A stretch of DNA of 64,000 bases from Aquatica leii (lineage: Eukaryota; Arthropoda; Insecta; Coleoptera; Lampyridae): positions 7,740,937 to 7,804,936 of the forward strand of contig CM069436.1 of assembly GCA_035610365.1 (NCBI GenBank), read 5' to 3'. A program made the translations under genes and the position numbers. Positions 35,576 to 47,179 of this stretch are shown in pieces (position 1 is the stretch's first letter; each line of letters opens with the position of its first letter). The notes below the pieces were generated by a model. That model had not been told where the DNA came from, searched no databases, and saw only the letters and a list, made by a program, of their open reading frames with translations.

Positions 35576-36364
35576 AGGTTATCAAAATATGCATCCTGTA
35601 CAGTGATGAATAATCCGTGCGTGCCTTATTAGTTCGTCGTAGGAATTTTGCGAGGTAGAAAACATATGCAAGTACCCAAAGTTGCTACGATAACACAGAA
35701 AAATCAAATTGCACTGTAAAATGAATATGTATCTTTACCCCAGCAAATTTTTTACAACAACTACATCCGAAACCGTAATTTATTGATTCAAAATCAGCGT
35801 AGATGATTTAAAATGCTTAAGATTTGGAATCCCCTTGAGCATGACGCTAATACACACGAGCAATTTCCTCAACGTTCAAAACGGAAGTGTTCTTATTGAC
35901 CTCCGGTATTTTCCATTTTTCGACTTTCATAGAGAAACGCTTATTATTAGAATCTTTCTATTTCTTAGAAAAACTTAGACTTTTATACAAAGTTCTCTGT
36001 GAATGTCATCATGCATAGTTCAACCCATAAGAACAACTTTTACGCGCTCTCAATCAGAGATGTGTAAAACTATGAAAAGCCTAAAACCTAAACCTAGTAA
36101 AAAAAAAAGAGTTTAGTGTAGCCATTAAAAAAAACTGGTGTGGTCTTCACACGACTTTCCTATAAGGAATGATGAAGAAATGTCTACATATTTTTTTAAG
36201 GTTATGTTGTCATAAAACCATTTTGAAGTGATATGTAAAGGTTTGTATTGATTTCCTAGCATGCTATAATTTCTTTGAAAATTTTCTCTTCGATTTTATT
36301 AAGATCATATCGACTAACCCTTATATTTGTGCGCCTCGATATTACTTACCCTTCTAGTAAATCA
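35576..36364. other. Noncoding AT-rich stretch
   Basis: No gene is recognised. A CTTTCCTATAAGG palindrome at about 36,157-36,169 resembles the terminal hairpins of the 448-bp repeat loci (37,345 and 42,435) and may be the left end of the first locus. Confidence 0.4.
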
Positions 36365-36641
36365 GAAAAAAAATCGTCGCAGGCAGGATTTGAAACTATA
36401 TTATATTTGTGAATTCATTTTAAATTACAAATCAAATATCTAATAAACTGTTAATGTTAGAATTTTTCTTATTTGAATAAATTGTTAGAAAGAATTGTCT
36501 ATAAGAAACTAAAAATAATTCGAATAATTTACATACGTACAAAATTATATAAGAAAAACTGTTAAAAATGGCGGATACACCCACTTTTGATTTCTTTTTT
36601 AAATTTATCTTGACAAAGCAGAGAGAATATAAAAAACCAGC

Positions 36642-36815
36642 GTTTGTTTTAATGTATTAAACAATGTTGCTTGATGCGAAGTAATAACATTCTGCTGAAC
36701 TTTTATTGTTTATTATTTTGAAATGAATATACACAACGTTTCGATTGCTGTGGTATCTGCAATCGTCATCAGGTGAATACTGATTCACGATTTCAGCAGA
36801 ATGTTATTACTTTGC
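36642..36815 (-). mobile_element. Small insertion with hammerhead-ribozyme-like fold
   Basis: A 174-bp insertion in the 448-bp repeat, flanked by 13-bp direct repeats with one mismatch (ATAAAAAACCAGC at 36,629-36,641, ATAAAAAGCCAGC at 36,816-36,828). On the minus strand it contains ATC, a perfect 6-bp stem with a 4-nt loop (36,788-36,773), CTGATGA (36,772-36,766), a GATTGC/GCAATC stem with a 10-nt loop, then GAAAC (36,742-36,738). This is the core order of a type I hammerhead ribozyme. An 18-bp inverted repeat (36,681-36,698 and 36,793-36,810) surrounds it. Such hammerheads are known in Penelope-like retroelements and retrozymes. A short nonautonomous relative is inferred. Confidence 0.6.
36738..36791 (-). 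ncRNA. Hammerhead ribozyme-like motif
   Basis: Minus strand order: cleavage triplet ATC (36,791-36,789), stem I GTGAAT/ATTCAC closed by CAGT, CTGATGA, one unpaired C, stem II GATTGC/GCAATC with loop AGATACCACA, GAAAC. All invariant core bases of the two conserved boxes are present. Stem III would be only one or two pairs (A-U next to the triplet, then an A/C mismatch), so activity may be lost or need a dimer. Confidence 0.55.
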
Positions 36816-37203
36816 ATAAAAAGCCAGCTCCATACCAAATTTCAAGTTACTATGACTTTTGGTTCGAGAGTTATCGTAAGTACATCCAAAGATAATTTAA
36901 ATAAAATGCAACACTCTGTATATAAAGTTAAAAGAATATAATATAAATTGTTATTTTTTAACGTATCTTTCTTTCCCTTCAAGATATGAAGATAAAAAAA
37001 AATTGTCGCAGACAGGATTCGAACCTAGGATGATACATAGATGGAATTCACTTTAAATTATAAATCGAATATCTAATAAACTGTTCATGTTAGAAAAAAA
37101 TTTTATTTGAATTAATTGTTAGGAAGAATTAAATCTATAAGAAACTAAAAATAATTTTAATAATTTACATACGTACAAAATTATATAAGAAAAACTGTTA
37201 AAA

Positions 37204-37250
37204 CACACACACACAGGCACGCACACACACAGACACATACACAAACACCC
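37204..37250. repeat. CA-rich microsatellite
   Basis: Imperfect (AC)n with G interruptions (ACACACACAGGCACGCACAC). It sits in the second unit of the 448-bp repeat, replacing its right half. Confidence 0.9.
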
Positions 37251-37370
37251 AAACTTTTTTGTCAGTAATACATTTTTTTGATTCAGGGGATCTTGAAAAG
37301 TAGAATTATGCAATAAAATTGTTTGGAAAAAAATTGCGATTGCGATACTTTACTTATAAGAAAGTAAAAA

Positions 37371-39615
37371 AATTGTTTTGTTAAGTGGTAAAATCTGAAA
37401 AACAGTTCTGTATTAGACACCGGTCATGAAAGTCTGCATTCTATCTTATGGTTGTCATTGGTATCAGTACTTTGTAAGTCTTTTTTCTCTACTGCCATCG
37501 TTTTTTTTTTGTTTTTTTCTTCTTTGTTCTGTTTTCTGCCATTTGCATTGAGTCGTTTTTCTTTCTACGATTTGCGCGAGTCAGCCATCTCGCATATTAA
37601 GAAAGCTACCCAGGTGATTTCTGAGACGTCATCCAGAACATAACCTCTTATTACAACTGAATTCTATGGAAGTAAAGTTGGTCTGTACTCAAATCAATAA
37701 TTATTGGAAAGAGTAATCCCTCAATTCTTAGCAAAATGCAACACAATATTCAAGAGCCTTAAAGAAACAGGTAACTCATCTCATATGTAATAAACAAATT
37801 ATCCACTGCAACGGTGTGTTTAGACGTGTTTCCAGCAATCTCTTAATATCATCATATTTTTCTGTGTTGACATTTGTACCGTAAAGAAGTATTTTCTCTT
37901 TAAACAATTCTGATAGCAAATTCAATTTCTTTTGCAGATCCAGTTACAAGAACTACGTAACTTAAATAAATAGACTCTGGCTCCTTTACTAAGAAAATAT
38001 GTTCCTCGACGATTGTTCTTTTCTAATTACGTCTATGTTTTTTAACTATTGATGCCGTTTTATTGTTTTTTTTTCATCAAAGTACACTGCTGATATATCA
38101 GAAACGCAGTTTTGATTTATCGCCTTCTCACAGGTCTTTATTCTTTTCTTCGCACCTGATTAACAACTGAGACGTCTATTGAAATGTCATGTAATACGGA
38201 TTCGATTGCTTTAATTTCGATTTTTGAACGAATTCATCGACATTTACGCTATCTATCATCACACGATGTAATCTGCGGTCACGGTGGAACAGCTGACTAA
38301 CGGTTTTTCTAACTTTCTTCTTTTTTGTATTTTCTTTCTTGGAGTTTTAGTGACATAAATATCTACTCTTCCGATCATCATTCGCCGCAAAGCGCTTTGA
38401 TCTGCAAGAAAACCTAGTTCATTTCTGGGCATCGTTCTTTCTTTAGAACAACGGCACAATTCAAAATTTTAACATTTGCACGATGATATATCAAAAAGAA
38501 CACGACTTGTGATTCAAAAAAACGCTAGTCTTCAAAAGGTCTCTTTAAAAATTTTTGTATTTTTTATTTAAGGTTATAATCTTTTAGCCTTTGTACTATG
38601 TGTTCTATTTCTGAAAACGGAGGCTCTTTAAGCTATTTTTGTTGTGATTTCAAACGATATCTCGTCCATATTTCATCACGTGTTCATAAGTAACTAAAAC
38701 ATTTGTTTTAATTTCACCAATATCACTAAACAGCGTACATTTTGAGAAACTACGCGATTTATCCATATTCAAATAACTGTTATTTGTAACATTAGTAACC
38801 AAGAAAAAGCGGATAAGTCACAAACGTGAATTACTTACAGCGCTTTTTTCCCGAGTGCCCTCTACACCATTTTATATTAAACTAGAAATCCACATAAAAC
38901 TAAGTGTTCAAAGTCAATTTGACAGATTTAGTAATAAATGTAATACCAACATTATATTTCTGGTGTTTTTTTTATTTTTTCAAAGAAGAATGTAATTTTA
39001 CAAAAGGCAAACCAAAAAATAATGTACATTTTTTATAACACAACTAAAATAGGAAAATTGAATTATATTAAGTGTCTGTATATTAATTTATTATAACAAT
39101 TTTATTTTTTTTTACTCAACTTAGATGGATTTGCAGCGACTTTGAACATTATCAAATCTCAAAACTATTTTGCATGTGTTAGCTTGATCTGAAATGACAA
39201 CATTTGGTTACTACTGGAAACAAAAAAACAGAAGAAATTAATTCCGCTTCACGTTGGTGTTGAAGTTGAACTTGAAAAGTTCAATAATAATTGTGATAGA
39301 GACATGTACTTTTTCTTATTGAATACATTATGCTCTATAAGTTTGCTTAAATTACAAATTGCACGACATTGTAATTTAAAATAATCGTTAAAGTTTTAAG
39401 TGTTTGTTTTTCATAAAAAAATAAAATTTGAGTTCTAATAAACGTAGCATTCTTTCTATTGTATTTATTTTCCACTAGTTAAGAACTACTCCTATTGCTG
39501 CTTTCCTTTCTTTTTCGTGTGGCTCTACGTGAATTTTGCTATTGTTTCTCAGGCATGCTTTCATTTGTAACATTCTTAGATTAGTATCGAAATGAAAAAA
39601 TGCAGAAAGTACCTT
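37371..39615. other. Noncoding region between repeat loci
   Basis: No recognisable gene or complete element. ORFs up to 66 codons show no motif. A stretch near 37,450 (GGTATCAGTACTTTGTAA) resembles one at 43,215 next to the 710-bp duplication, so part of it may belong to the same dispersed family. Confidence 0.45.
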
Positions 39616-40081
39616 GGTTGTGCTTAAATTATATAAGAAAAACTGTTAAAAATAGCGGATACACCCACTTCTTTATCAGACCCATTTTTTAATGAAACCG
39701 AGAGAATATGAAAAGCCAACTCCATACCAAAGTTCAAGTCACTAGGATTTTTGGTTCAAGAGTTATCGTAGGTACATCCAAAGATAATTTAAGTAAGATG
39801 CAACACTCTGTATATAAACAAGTCAAAAGAATATAGAGAGTAATTGTTATTTTTGAACGTATCGTGCTTTCCCTTCAAGATATGAAACTTTTTTCTTAAA
39901 AAAATTGTCGTAGGCAGGACTCGAATCTAGGATTATATATGGAATTCACTTTAAATTATAAATCAAATATCTAATATACTGTTAATAATAAAAAATTTTA
40001 TTTGAATAAATTGTTAAGAAAAATTATCTCTATAAAAACTGTAAAAATAATTCGAATAATTTATATACGTACAAAATTATA

Positions 40082-42255
40082 CGTTGTCCCACGCTTGGGG
40101 TACCCCATTGGATTTAACATGGGAAAATTGAAATTATTTTTTGCCTGCCTCCCAAATTAAAAAATCGAAAAAAATTTGAGGCAGATTTAAAGTGGCACTT
40201 AAAACGTTTCTAAAAACAATTTTTTTATTATAATTTGATAATTAATAAATTAATTACAGGCATTTGAAATTCGAAATTTTGAAGGTTTTTCTCGCATGCG
40301 ATTCAGATCGGCTATCTTCGGTTTTTAAAGTAATATGGATGCTAAAATTAAATTGTAGCCTGTCAAATCAACATTATGCAACTTTATTTTTAAGGAAATG
40401 GAATTTTGAAGAACAAAGACTAGAAAAATTACATTTGAAAATTTTCTGTAGGCTAAAAAACCAAATTGCACCCGCATTTGCGTGCTAATAAACCAGCTTA
40501 TGATTTCAAAATGAAATAAACTTGAATTATGTTCAAGTAAATAAGTATTAAAAATCAAGTTAGCATTGATTTGTTATAAAACAAAGTGTTGACAGTTTTG
40601 ATAGAATTGTTTTACAAGCTTCGAAAATGAAAGAAAAAATTCTTGTGGTAAAACAATATTTTCGAGGTGTTTCAAAGGTCCAAATTCGAGAAGACTTTGC
40701 TGGTTTTTTCGCAGATAGACTAATACCTTTTTTAAAGAGTATCAAAAAGACGATACAATTATTTAAAACCACCGGCTCCGTAAATCCACCATGCAAATGT
40801 CAGCGTCCACCACCTTTACACGATCATGAAGACAACCCTCAGAAGTTGGCAGTTCATGCAGCTGTAGACCAAGATTCTGATGTTAGTTTGCGAGAAATTA
40901 AAATTAATGTAGGTGTTCCTCGGTCGTCAGCATTCAGGTACCTCAAACAGGAGGGTTTAAAAAGTTACCGTTGGCAATGCCATAAAAAATTATTACCACA
41001 CGATTATTATGCTTGTAGGAGATTTTGTGAAATAATCACCGAAATTAACAATACCAATCGCGATTTTGTAAAAAACATTTGTTTTTTAGATGAATGTTCA
41101 TTTCGACTTGATGAAAGACCAAATCGACAAAATAATCGTACATGGTCTCTCGAAAATCTACACAAATTAGTAAATAGACTAAGTCAATGGCGACAAACTG
41201 TCAATGTTTAGATGGGCTTGCTGGGAAGCCATGTTATTGGTCCTTTTTTCATTGAAGGTACACTTACTTCCATAAAATATCATTACCTTCTACTAGAAGA
41301 AGTGTTTCCACAACTAAATGATGTTGCGGGTGAAAATCACCAAGTTTGTTTTATGCAGGATGGTGCTCCAGCCCATACTGCTAGACTAAACACTGGGCTT
41401 CTGAATGAAGCATTTCCAAATCAATGGATAGGCAATAATGGTCCCATTACATAGCTTGCTAGGTCCTGATTTAAACCCGTGCGATTTTTTTTGTGTAGTT
41501 TCATAAAAGAAAAATTATTCAAAGGAGGAAAATGGTATGAAAATAGGGACGCACTAAAAAATAAAATTCAAGTGATATGCCGAGCTATTACCATTCGTAA
41601 ATTAGCCAAAACACGAAAAAGATTTGTTGAACGGCTAACTTATTGTACAGTTTAAGCAGGAGGCATTTTTGAACACCTCATATCCAAATAGGTGATTTGC
41701 CGTGGTCGTTCCACCAAGCAACGGATCGACAATGTTAAAAAAGCCCTTTACAGGACCACAAATTCTCAATTGAAATGAATTTTTCAGCAGGACGATTATT
41801 CGAGCAATCTTCCTGCGTTCGACCTATTGGTACCACGATGAGTGTTCGTAGATCCTATGTAAATGTAAATTTATGTTTGATTAATTACTTTTTTTCTAGT
41901 CTGCTATAGAAATAGTCTTTGTTCTTCAAATTTCCATTTCCGCAAAAATAAAGTTGCATAATGTTGATTTGACGGGCTACAATTTAATTTTAGCATCCAT
42001 ATTACTTTAAAAACCGAAGATAGCGGATCTGAATCGCATGCGCAAAAAACCTTCAAAATTTCGAGTTTCAAATGCCTGTGATTAATTTATTAATTATCAA
42101 ATTATAATCAAGAAATTGTTTTTAGAAATGTTTTAAGTGCCACTTTAAATCTGCATCAAAATTTTTGCGATTTTTTAATTTGGGAAGCAGGAAAAAAATA
42201 ATTTCAATTTTCCCATGTTAAATCCCATGGGGTACCCCTAGCGTGGGACACAAGC
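40082..42255 (+). mobile_element. Tc1/mariner (DD41D) element with long inverted repeats
   Basis: A 2.17 kb element. Its terminal inverted repeats of about 330-345 bp (about 40,085-40,430 and 41,915-42,250) begin TGTCCCACGCTTGGGGTACC on the left and, as reverse complement, TGTCCCACGCTAGGGGTACC on the right. The repeats diverge by only a few percent near the ends. Comparison with uninterrupted copies of the host repeat (AAAATTATATAAG) shows a duplicated TA at 40,080-40,081 and 42,256-42,257, the Tc1/mariner signature. The transposase gene lies between the repeats and is broken, so the copy is not autonomous. Confidence 0.9.
40627..41655 (+). pseudogene. DD41D mariner-type transposase, broken
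   Basis: A transposase that would cut and paste the surrounding element. It starts at ATG 40,627 and has a helix-turn-helix-like N-terminal part (EIKINVGVPRSSAFRYLKQE). The catalytic blocks are NICFLDECSFRLDE (first Asp), VCFMQDGAPAHTAR (second Asp) and a final block around 41,480 with NPCDFF-type sequence. Counting across the lesions, about 41 residues separate the second and third Asp. Lesions are TAG at 41,209-41,211, TAG at 41,452-41,454 (both where relatives have Trp) and a small deletion near 41,470. The frame then runs to TAA at 41,653-41,655. Length would be about 340 residues, usual for the family. Confidence 0.85.
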
Positions 42256-42537
42256 TATAAGAAAAACTGCTAAAAATGGCGGATAAACCCACTTCCGGTT
42301 TCTTTATCAGACCCATGCTTTGATAGAACCGAGAGAATATAAAAATCCAGCTCCTTACGTTGTTCTTATCCAGGAGACCTTGAAACGTTAAATTATGCAA
42401 TAAAAAAATTTGTAAAAAATTGCGATCGCTATACTTTCCTTATAGGAAAGTAATAAAAAGTATGAAACCACTACGAAAATGCAGGCACACATTACTCAAA
42501 GACAATTTCACAAAAAACTTAGTCTACAAAAGTGTGG

Positions 42538-43163
42538 AGGTCACAATAACAAAGTTGAGACATCAACAGACAACGACAAATACATAATTTTAGAAAATCT
42601 GCAGGTAGGAGAAATTGCAAAATTTGAAGATATGGCTAACCAGTTATAGAGTTTAATACGTGACTACAGGTAAAGGTTTGACTGCGAGGCCATTGATCAT
42701 CTGTCAATTTCTCGTGATAAAAATAGAGAACGTCAACACGAACAGAAAAAATAATCGTCTCAGAAACAATTTTTCATAAACATGCTTATTCAAATATATT
42801 ATTAATATTTATAGATTTTTTTTTAAAATAAAAATTTTAACTTCATTGATTTTGGTGATGAACCAAAATCCAAATTACATGATTATAAAGTTTTGTACAT
42901 ATAGTCTCGCGCCAATCTCAAAAAGAACAATTGTAATTATGGCAAAAGCAGAACGCTGAACCTTCTGACTGTGTGCAAAATCTGAAGTAATGTTTAAATA
43001 TGTCCATACAAATGTGCTATAATTAGTAAAATATTACCAATTTTATGTAAAAAATTAATAATTTTAATGATCTCAAGAATTTGACTCAAAAAAAAACGGC
43101 GTCAAAAAAGTTGTGCATTCTACGCCGATATGAAAGCTCTAAAGGTAAACTTGACCTATATGA
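42538..43163. repeat. Diverged tandem duplication, copy 1
   Basis: Shares in order with 43,247-43,885: ACAATAACAAAGTTGAGA, AAATACATAAT, TTGCAAAATTTGAAGA, TTTGACTGCGAGGC, GAACGTCAACACGAACA, TGATGAACCAAA, CAGAACGCTGAA and CTCTAAAGG. The offset is about 710 bp. No coding frame is conserved between the copies. Confidence 0.7.
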
Positions 43164-43246
43164 TTTAAATCTCGATGCTTTTTTGTCTTTACATTCAGTT
43201 TTTCAGTTTGTGGTATCATCAGTACTTTGTAAAACTTTTTCTGTTT

Positions 43247-43885
43247 GTTGGTTACAATAACAAAGTTGAGAGACATTAATGTGTGTTTTATTTAATGACT
43301 TGACAAATACATAATTATCGAAGATCTGCAGGTAAGAGACATTGCAAAATTTGAAGACATGACTAATCAGTTGTAGTAAAGATTTGACTGCGAGGCTATT
43401 GAGACCATTAATCGTCTTTCAACTTCTCGTGGTAAAGATAAAGAACGTCAACACGAACAAAATAAATGAAACAAATTTTTATAAACGTATTTAATTTATA
43501 GATTTTTCTTAAACATAAAAATTTTAACTTAATTTGTTTTCGCTGATGAACCAAAGTCGAAAACGCATCAATTGTTAATGGCAAAGCGTTTTTTTTAATT
43601 ACCATTCAGTAAATCTTAAAAAATAACAATTGTCATTATGGCAAAACCAGAACGCTGAACTTTTTCGCTTAATGGCAAACTTAAGCTGTGTGCAAAGATT
43701 TAAGTAATGTTTAAATATGACTATACAAAAGCATTTTCATTAGTAGAATATTATAAATTTTAATTAAAAAATTTATAATTTTAAAAATGTCAAGAATTTA
43801 TCGACTCCTAGATAAACATAGTCAAAAAAAGTGCTGCACTCTACGCATATTTGAGAACTCTAAAGGCAAAGTTGACTTATGACAC
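43247..43885. repeat. Diverged tandem duplication, copy 2
   Basis: Partner of 42,538-43,163. It is preceded by GGTATCATCAGTACTTTGTAA, a motif also present near 37,460. The nature of the unit is unknown. Confidence 0.7.
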
Positions 43886-46430
43886 AAAAACGTCAGCAAT
43901 GCGAATCCACAAATTGTATTTGCTCAGCATAGTATCTTAGTGAAAATTATGTTTGCAATGTAAGAATATTGTAATTAAGCAATTATGAAACAAAAGTGTC
44001 ACTGTGAAAATTTAAATCAGTTTCAGTTGCACTATAGATATTGATATTGCCAAAACAAATAGTATGTAAAATGCTTTACCAAAAAAAATTTATAAATTTA
44101 TACTCATACTCTTCTTGATTCACAATGGTGAAGTTTGACATGTCTGAAACAATTTTTAAATATAGACGAAGTGATACAATGCAACGAAGGTAATGACTAT
44201 AAGAACAGAAACATTGATACTATAATTGTGGTAACAGAAACTGTTTTTTAGACGAGGCGTTTTTTACAGCAGAAGATAAAATAATTGCAAAGAAGCAAAG
44301 TTGTATGAAATTGATACGTCTGTACTTTATCTATTTGTAGACAGCGCAAGAAAATCCAGTTATGTATAACACCGTTTTTTGGAAAAGGACATTGCTCTTG
44401 GACCCGTCAAAGAAGTGAACTGACATCTTAACTAAGCGTTTGAACCGCGATTGTTTCTAGCACTTAGAGTTATTTTAAACACAAATTAGCCTTAAAACTG
44501 TATAATGTTTAATAATTAGATTTTGAACTGCACTAATTGTAAGACTATTAACCCGAAATAACTAAGCTTGTAAAAACGTGTTCGGTTAATTAAGCGTTAG
44601 TTGTAGTTATCCCGTGTGGTCTTTTTCTAGCTATTGCAATTTTTATTTATTTTCATATTTTAAGAAATTCTTGAATAAAATCACTGAAATCGACAACACC
44701 TACAACTGAGCGATCTTAGTTTTTTCATTGTCGTTCCCGAGTTTCAAACGCTACTTACGATCTAAATAAAATATTTAATTCATAATATTTGAGTATAAAA
44801 AAGTTAATAATAAATGTAATTTTGCCATTTTTGCTATGGTTCGATTCTTGTGAAATTTGTAAAGCAGCGATAATTTAATGTTGAATTAAACAATAAGATA
44901 ACAACTACCATATAAATTAATTTGATTCAACCACTATTGGATATACCGTTCTTATGCTATTACACATGCGTTTGTTCTCTATTCAAAACAATCGATTCTC
45001 GCTTTTTCTCCTCATTCTCAGTCAAAATAACTGATACCAGATTTACAGTACATTACAACGCAATAACAACATAGCTTGCAGATGAAAATAAGAAAAACAT
45101 TGTACCAACACAAATAAAAGAACTTTCGCGTTATTTATCTTAAAACATGCACATTGTTAGGCAAAATTGTTTGAATAACTTCAGTGACACCTAAAGTGTA
45201 CAGCATTGTCATTATGTTTTTATAAATACCTAAATTAATTTTTTGTTTGCTAAGAATTTGTTCATTCACTTTCAGTTTAAATATGTATTGAAATAAAATT
45301 ATTTAAACTCATAAAAATATACCAATAAAGATAATTTGATAACGAAAAACTGGGGTTTTGTAAGGTTAGCAACCAAACAGAATTTTTCATTATTTAAAAC
45401 TTGGTTTTATCTATTGGATACTTACAGTTTTTTTAAATTTTTTATTACAAACAGTTGCATCCATAAAAAAATAATTTTGTCCAAAACAAAAAACGAAAGT
45501 AGGTGTAGTTATGCAAATTACTTCTATGTGTTTATGTACATAAAAAACAAGCAAGTACCTACATAATATTCTAAAATTTTATTTTAAAAAACTGCAAATG
45601 TTGCAATTTTTAACATAAAATAATTCCAATTAAATCAAAGAATTTTTAAAAGCACAAGAAGTTTAGCAATATATAAAGATGTTCATATACGATTAGTTCT
45701 TTTTTTTCCGTTTTATGTATATATAGGTACTGATACAATAGTTTGAAGAAGCACCACAGATAGATAAGATCTTATACAGATTCCAAAGAATTGCAAACCA
45801 ACATAAGCGTTAGCAATATTCAGCAAAAAATATTAATTATGAACATTATTTTTCTTACTTAATGAGTAAACAATACTGTAATTAAACGTGTAATCGGTTT
45901 TGTCTGGGCTTCAAAACTTTTTTTATTTTAGTTTAGTTTTATATTATAAATATAGAAAGCAATGCAACAAATTTGTTATAGTTGTCTCTTTTAATTATTT
46001 GTCCGATTGTATCTTTATTAAGAGGAATTGGTCTATTGACAGATATAAAACTAATCAGTTTGTCTAAAATTGTAATACAATATTGATTATTGTTAGGCTT
46101 TAGATTTAAACATTTTCTCTTATAAATGCATATACTATTTACGTTTTAAAATATAACGTAATTGTATAATTTACAATATTTATACGCTTACATTACATAC
46201 AATTTTACATAATATTTAGTTGGTTTTACGATACAATTCGTTATTATCCAATTATTGTTGTTCGTAATCATTGCCACGTTAAAACTTTTAATAACATCCT
46301 GTAACTACTTCACGATGAATGAGTAAATGACAATGATCAAATCAGATAAGAAATGAATAAGGAAGTGATTACAATGAATGATCAATACAAAATTATACTT
46401 GCAAAATTTTAATTAGTGAGCAGTTACTGT
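43886..46430. other. AT-rich noncoding stretch
   Basis: No recognisable gene, element end or tandem repeat. A 76-codon ORF at 45,336-45,566 is low-complexity and not supported. Confidence 0.5.
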
Positions 46431-46439
46431 TATTTGCAA

Positions 46440-46590
46440 TGCCAAAAAAAGACGTATTTTAGTTACTTTAAACCAGAGTATCTAAGACTACAATGATTTT
46501 ACAACCGATGGAAACATGTTATTTTGCAAATTTTGTGAAGTGATTCAGCATTTGAACAGTGGAAAACACGTCACAGAAAAACTAAAGCAA
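46440..46590 (+). pseudogene. Possible hAT-type BED/CGGBP1-like zinc-finger fragment
   Basis: Frames around 46,490-46,575 read FTTDGNMLFCKFCEV and HLNSGKH. The C..C....HL.S.KH spacing matches the zinc finger of CGGBP1-like/hAT-derived proteins. It is directly fused to LINE sequence at about 46,600, so the 60-codon ORF (46,516-46,698) is a chimera of two relics. Confidence 0.45.
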
Positions 46591-46599
46591 AAGATCATC

Positions 46600-47170
46600 A
46601 ATATTAACTCGGAAGACATACCAGAAATAAACGAAACGAAGATAACCACTGCAATAACCAAGCAAAAAATAACAAAGAATCTGGCAAAGATAGCATGATA
46701 AAAGAAATTTAATTAAAGAAACAAAAGAAAAATTCCAAAAGACTAAAATGAGGCAACGTGGTTTGATATTTAAAAAGGAAGACACACGAAATTGGAGAAC
46801 TATCAGACCATCACATTACAATCACAATTATATAAAATACTATCTAATATTATAACAAAACTGTTTAATAAACTAGACAATTATCAATCAAAGGAGAAAA
46901 CATCGTTAAGCTATTGATAGAGAAAGCAACAGTATATAAGCTGCCGTAGGGTTTGTCGACTACGAGAAAACGTTCAACAGTGTAGAAACATGGGCAATGA
47001 CAAATCACAAGCCGTACACTAAACACGAACAAAAACAAAACAAAAATCATGACAAATATACAAGAAGATAAAATAATAATAGAAAACCTGATAAATATGT
47101 ATACCTAGAACAAGAAATAATACTGGCCATAGAAAATCAAACTATGGAAGTGAATAGAAGAAAGTAAAAA
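46600..47170 (+). pseudogene. RTE-like LINE reverse transcriptase remnant
   Basis: Plus-strand frames carry, in order, SEDIPEINETKITTAI (approach to the fingers), a Tyr/Arg-poor decayed stretch, VGFVDYEKTFNSVETW near 46,945-46,990 (motif A, FVDYEKAFD-like) and EQEIILAIENQTMEVNRR near 47,110-47,160 (thumb, as in RTE-clade enzymes). The region between motif A and the thumb is much shorter than in intact enzymes, so an internal deletion is inferred. Confidence 0.7.
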
Positions 47171-47179
47171 AAAAGATAA

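Larger units (their letters stand above)
36365..37370. repeat. 448-bp repeat family, locus 1 (tandem dimer)
   Basis: Two tandem copies of a unit starting at a GTCGCAGNCAGGATT motif (36,376 and 37,005) and running through TACGTACAAAATTATATAAG, TGGCGGATACACCCACTT, GAGAATATAAAAA, TTGGTTCGAGAGTTATCG, CAACACTCTGTATATAAA and CCCTTCAAGATATGA. Copy-to-copy anchors (AAATTATA at 36,542 and 37,178) are 636 bp apart, or 449 bp after removing a 187-bp insertion (36,642-36,828). The second copy breaks off at a CA microsatellite, and the locus ends with GCGATACTTTACTTATAAG and AAAGTAA. On the minus strand the start motif reads GGTTCGAATCCTGTCTGCGA, like a tRNA B box with the T-arm. Confidence 0.75.
39616..42455. 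repeat. 448-bp repeat family, locus 2 (tandem dimer, interrupted)
   Basis: Copies of the family seen at 36,365-37,370. AAATTATA anchors at 39,626 and 40,074 are 448 bp apart. The second unit begins with the B-box-like motif at about 39,907 (GTCGTAGGCAGGACTCGAAT) and is interrupted at 40,081 by the mariner element. It resumes at 42,256 with TATAAGAAAAACTGCTAAAA and ends at CTTTCCTTATAGGAAAG (about 42,433-42,449), the same hairpin end as locus 1. Confidence 0.75.

Noticed and set aside
37119..37313. 64-codon Cys/Val-rich minus-strand ORF
   Set aside because: It is encoded by the complement of the CA microsatellite (repeating CVCV), so it has no coding meaning.
38090..38115. CTGATATATCAGAAAC as a second hammerhead-like motif
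   Set aside because: The conserved CTGATGA box is absent and no stem I or III can be drawn.
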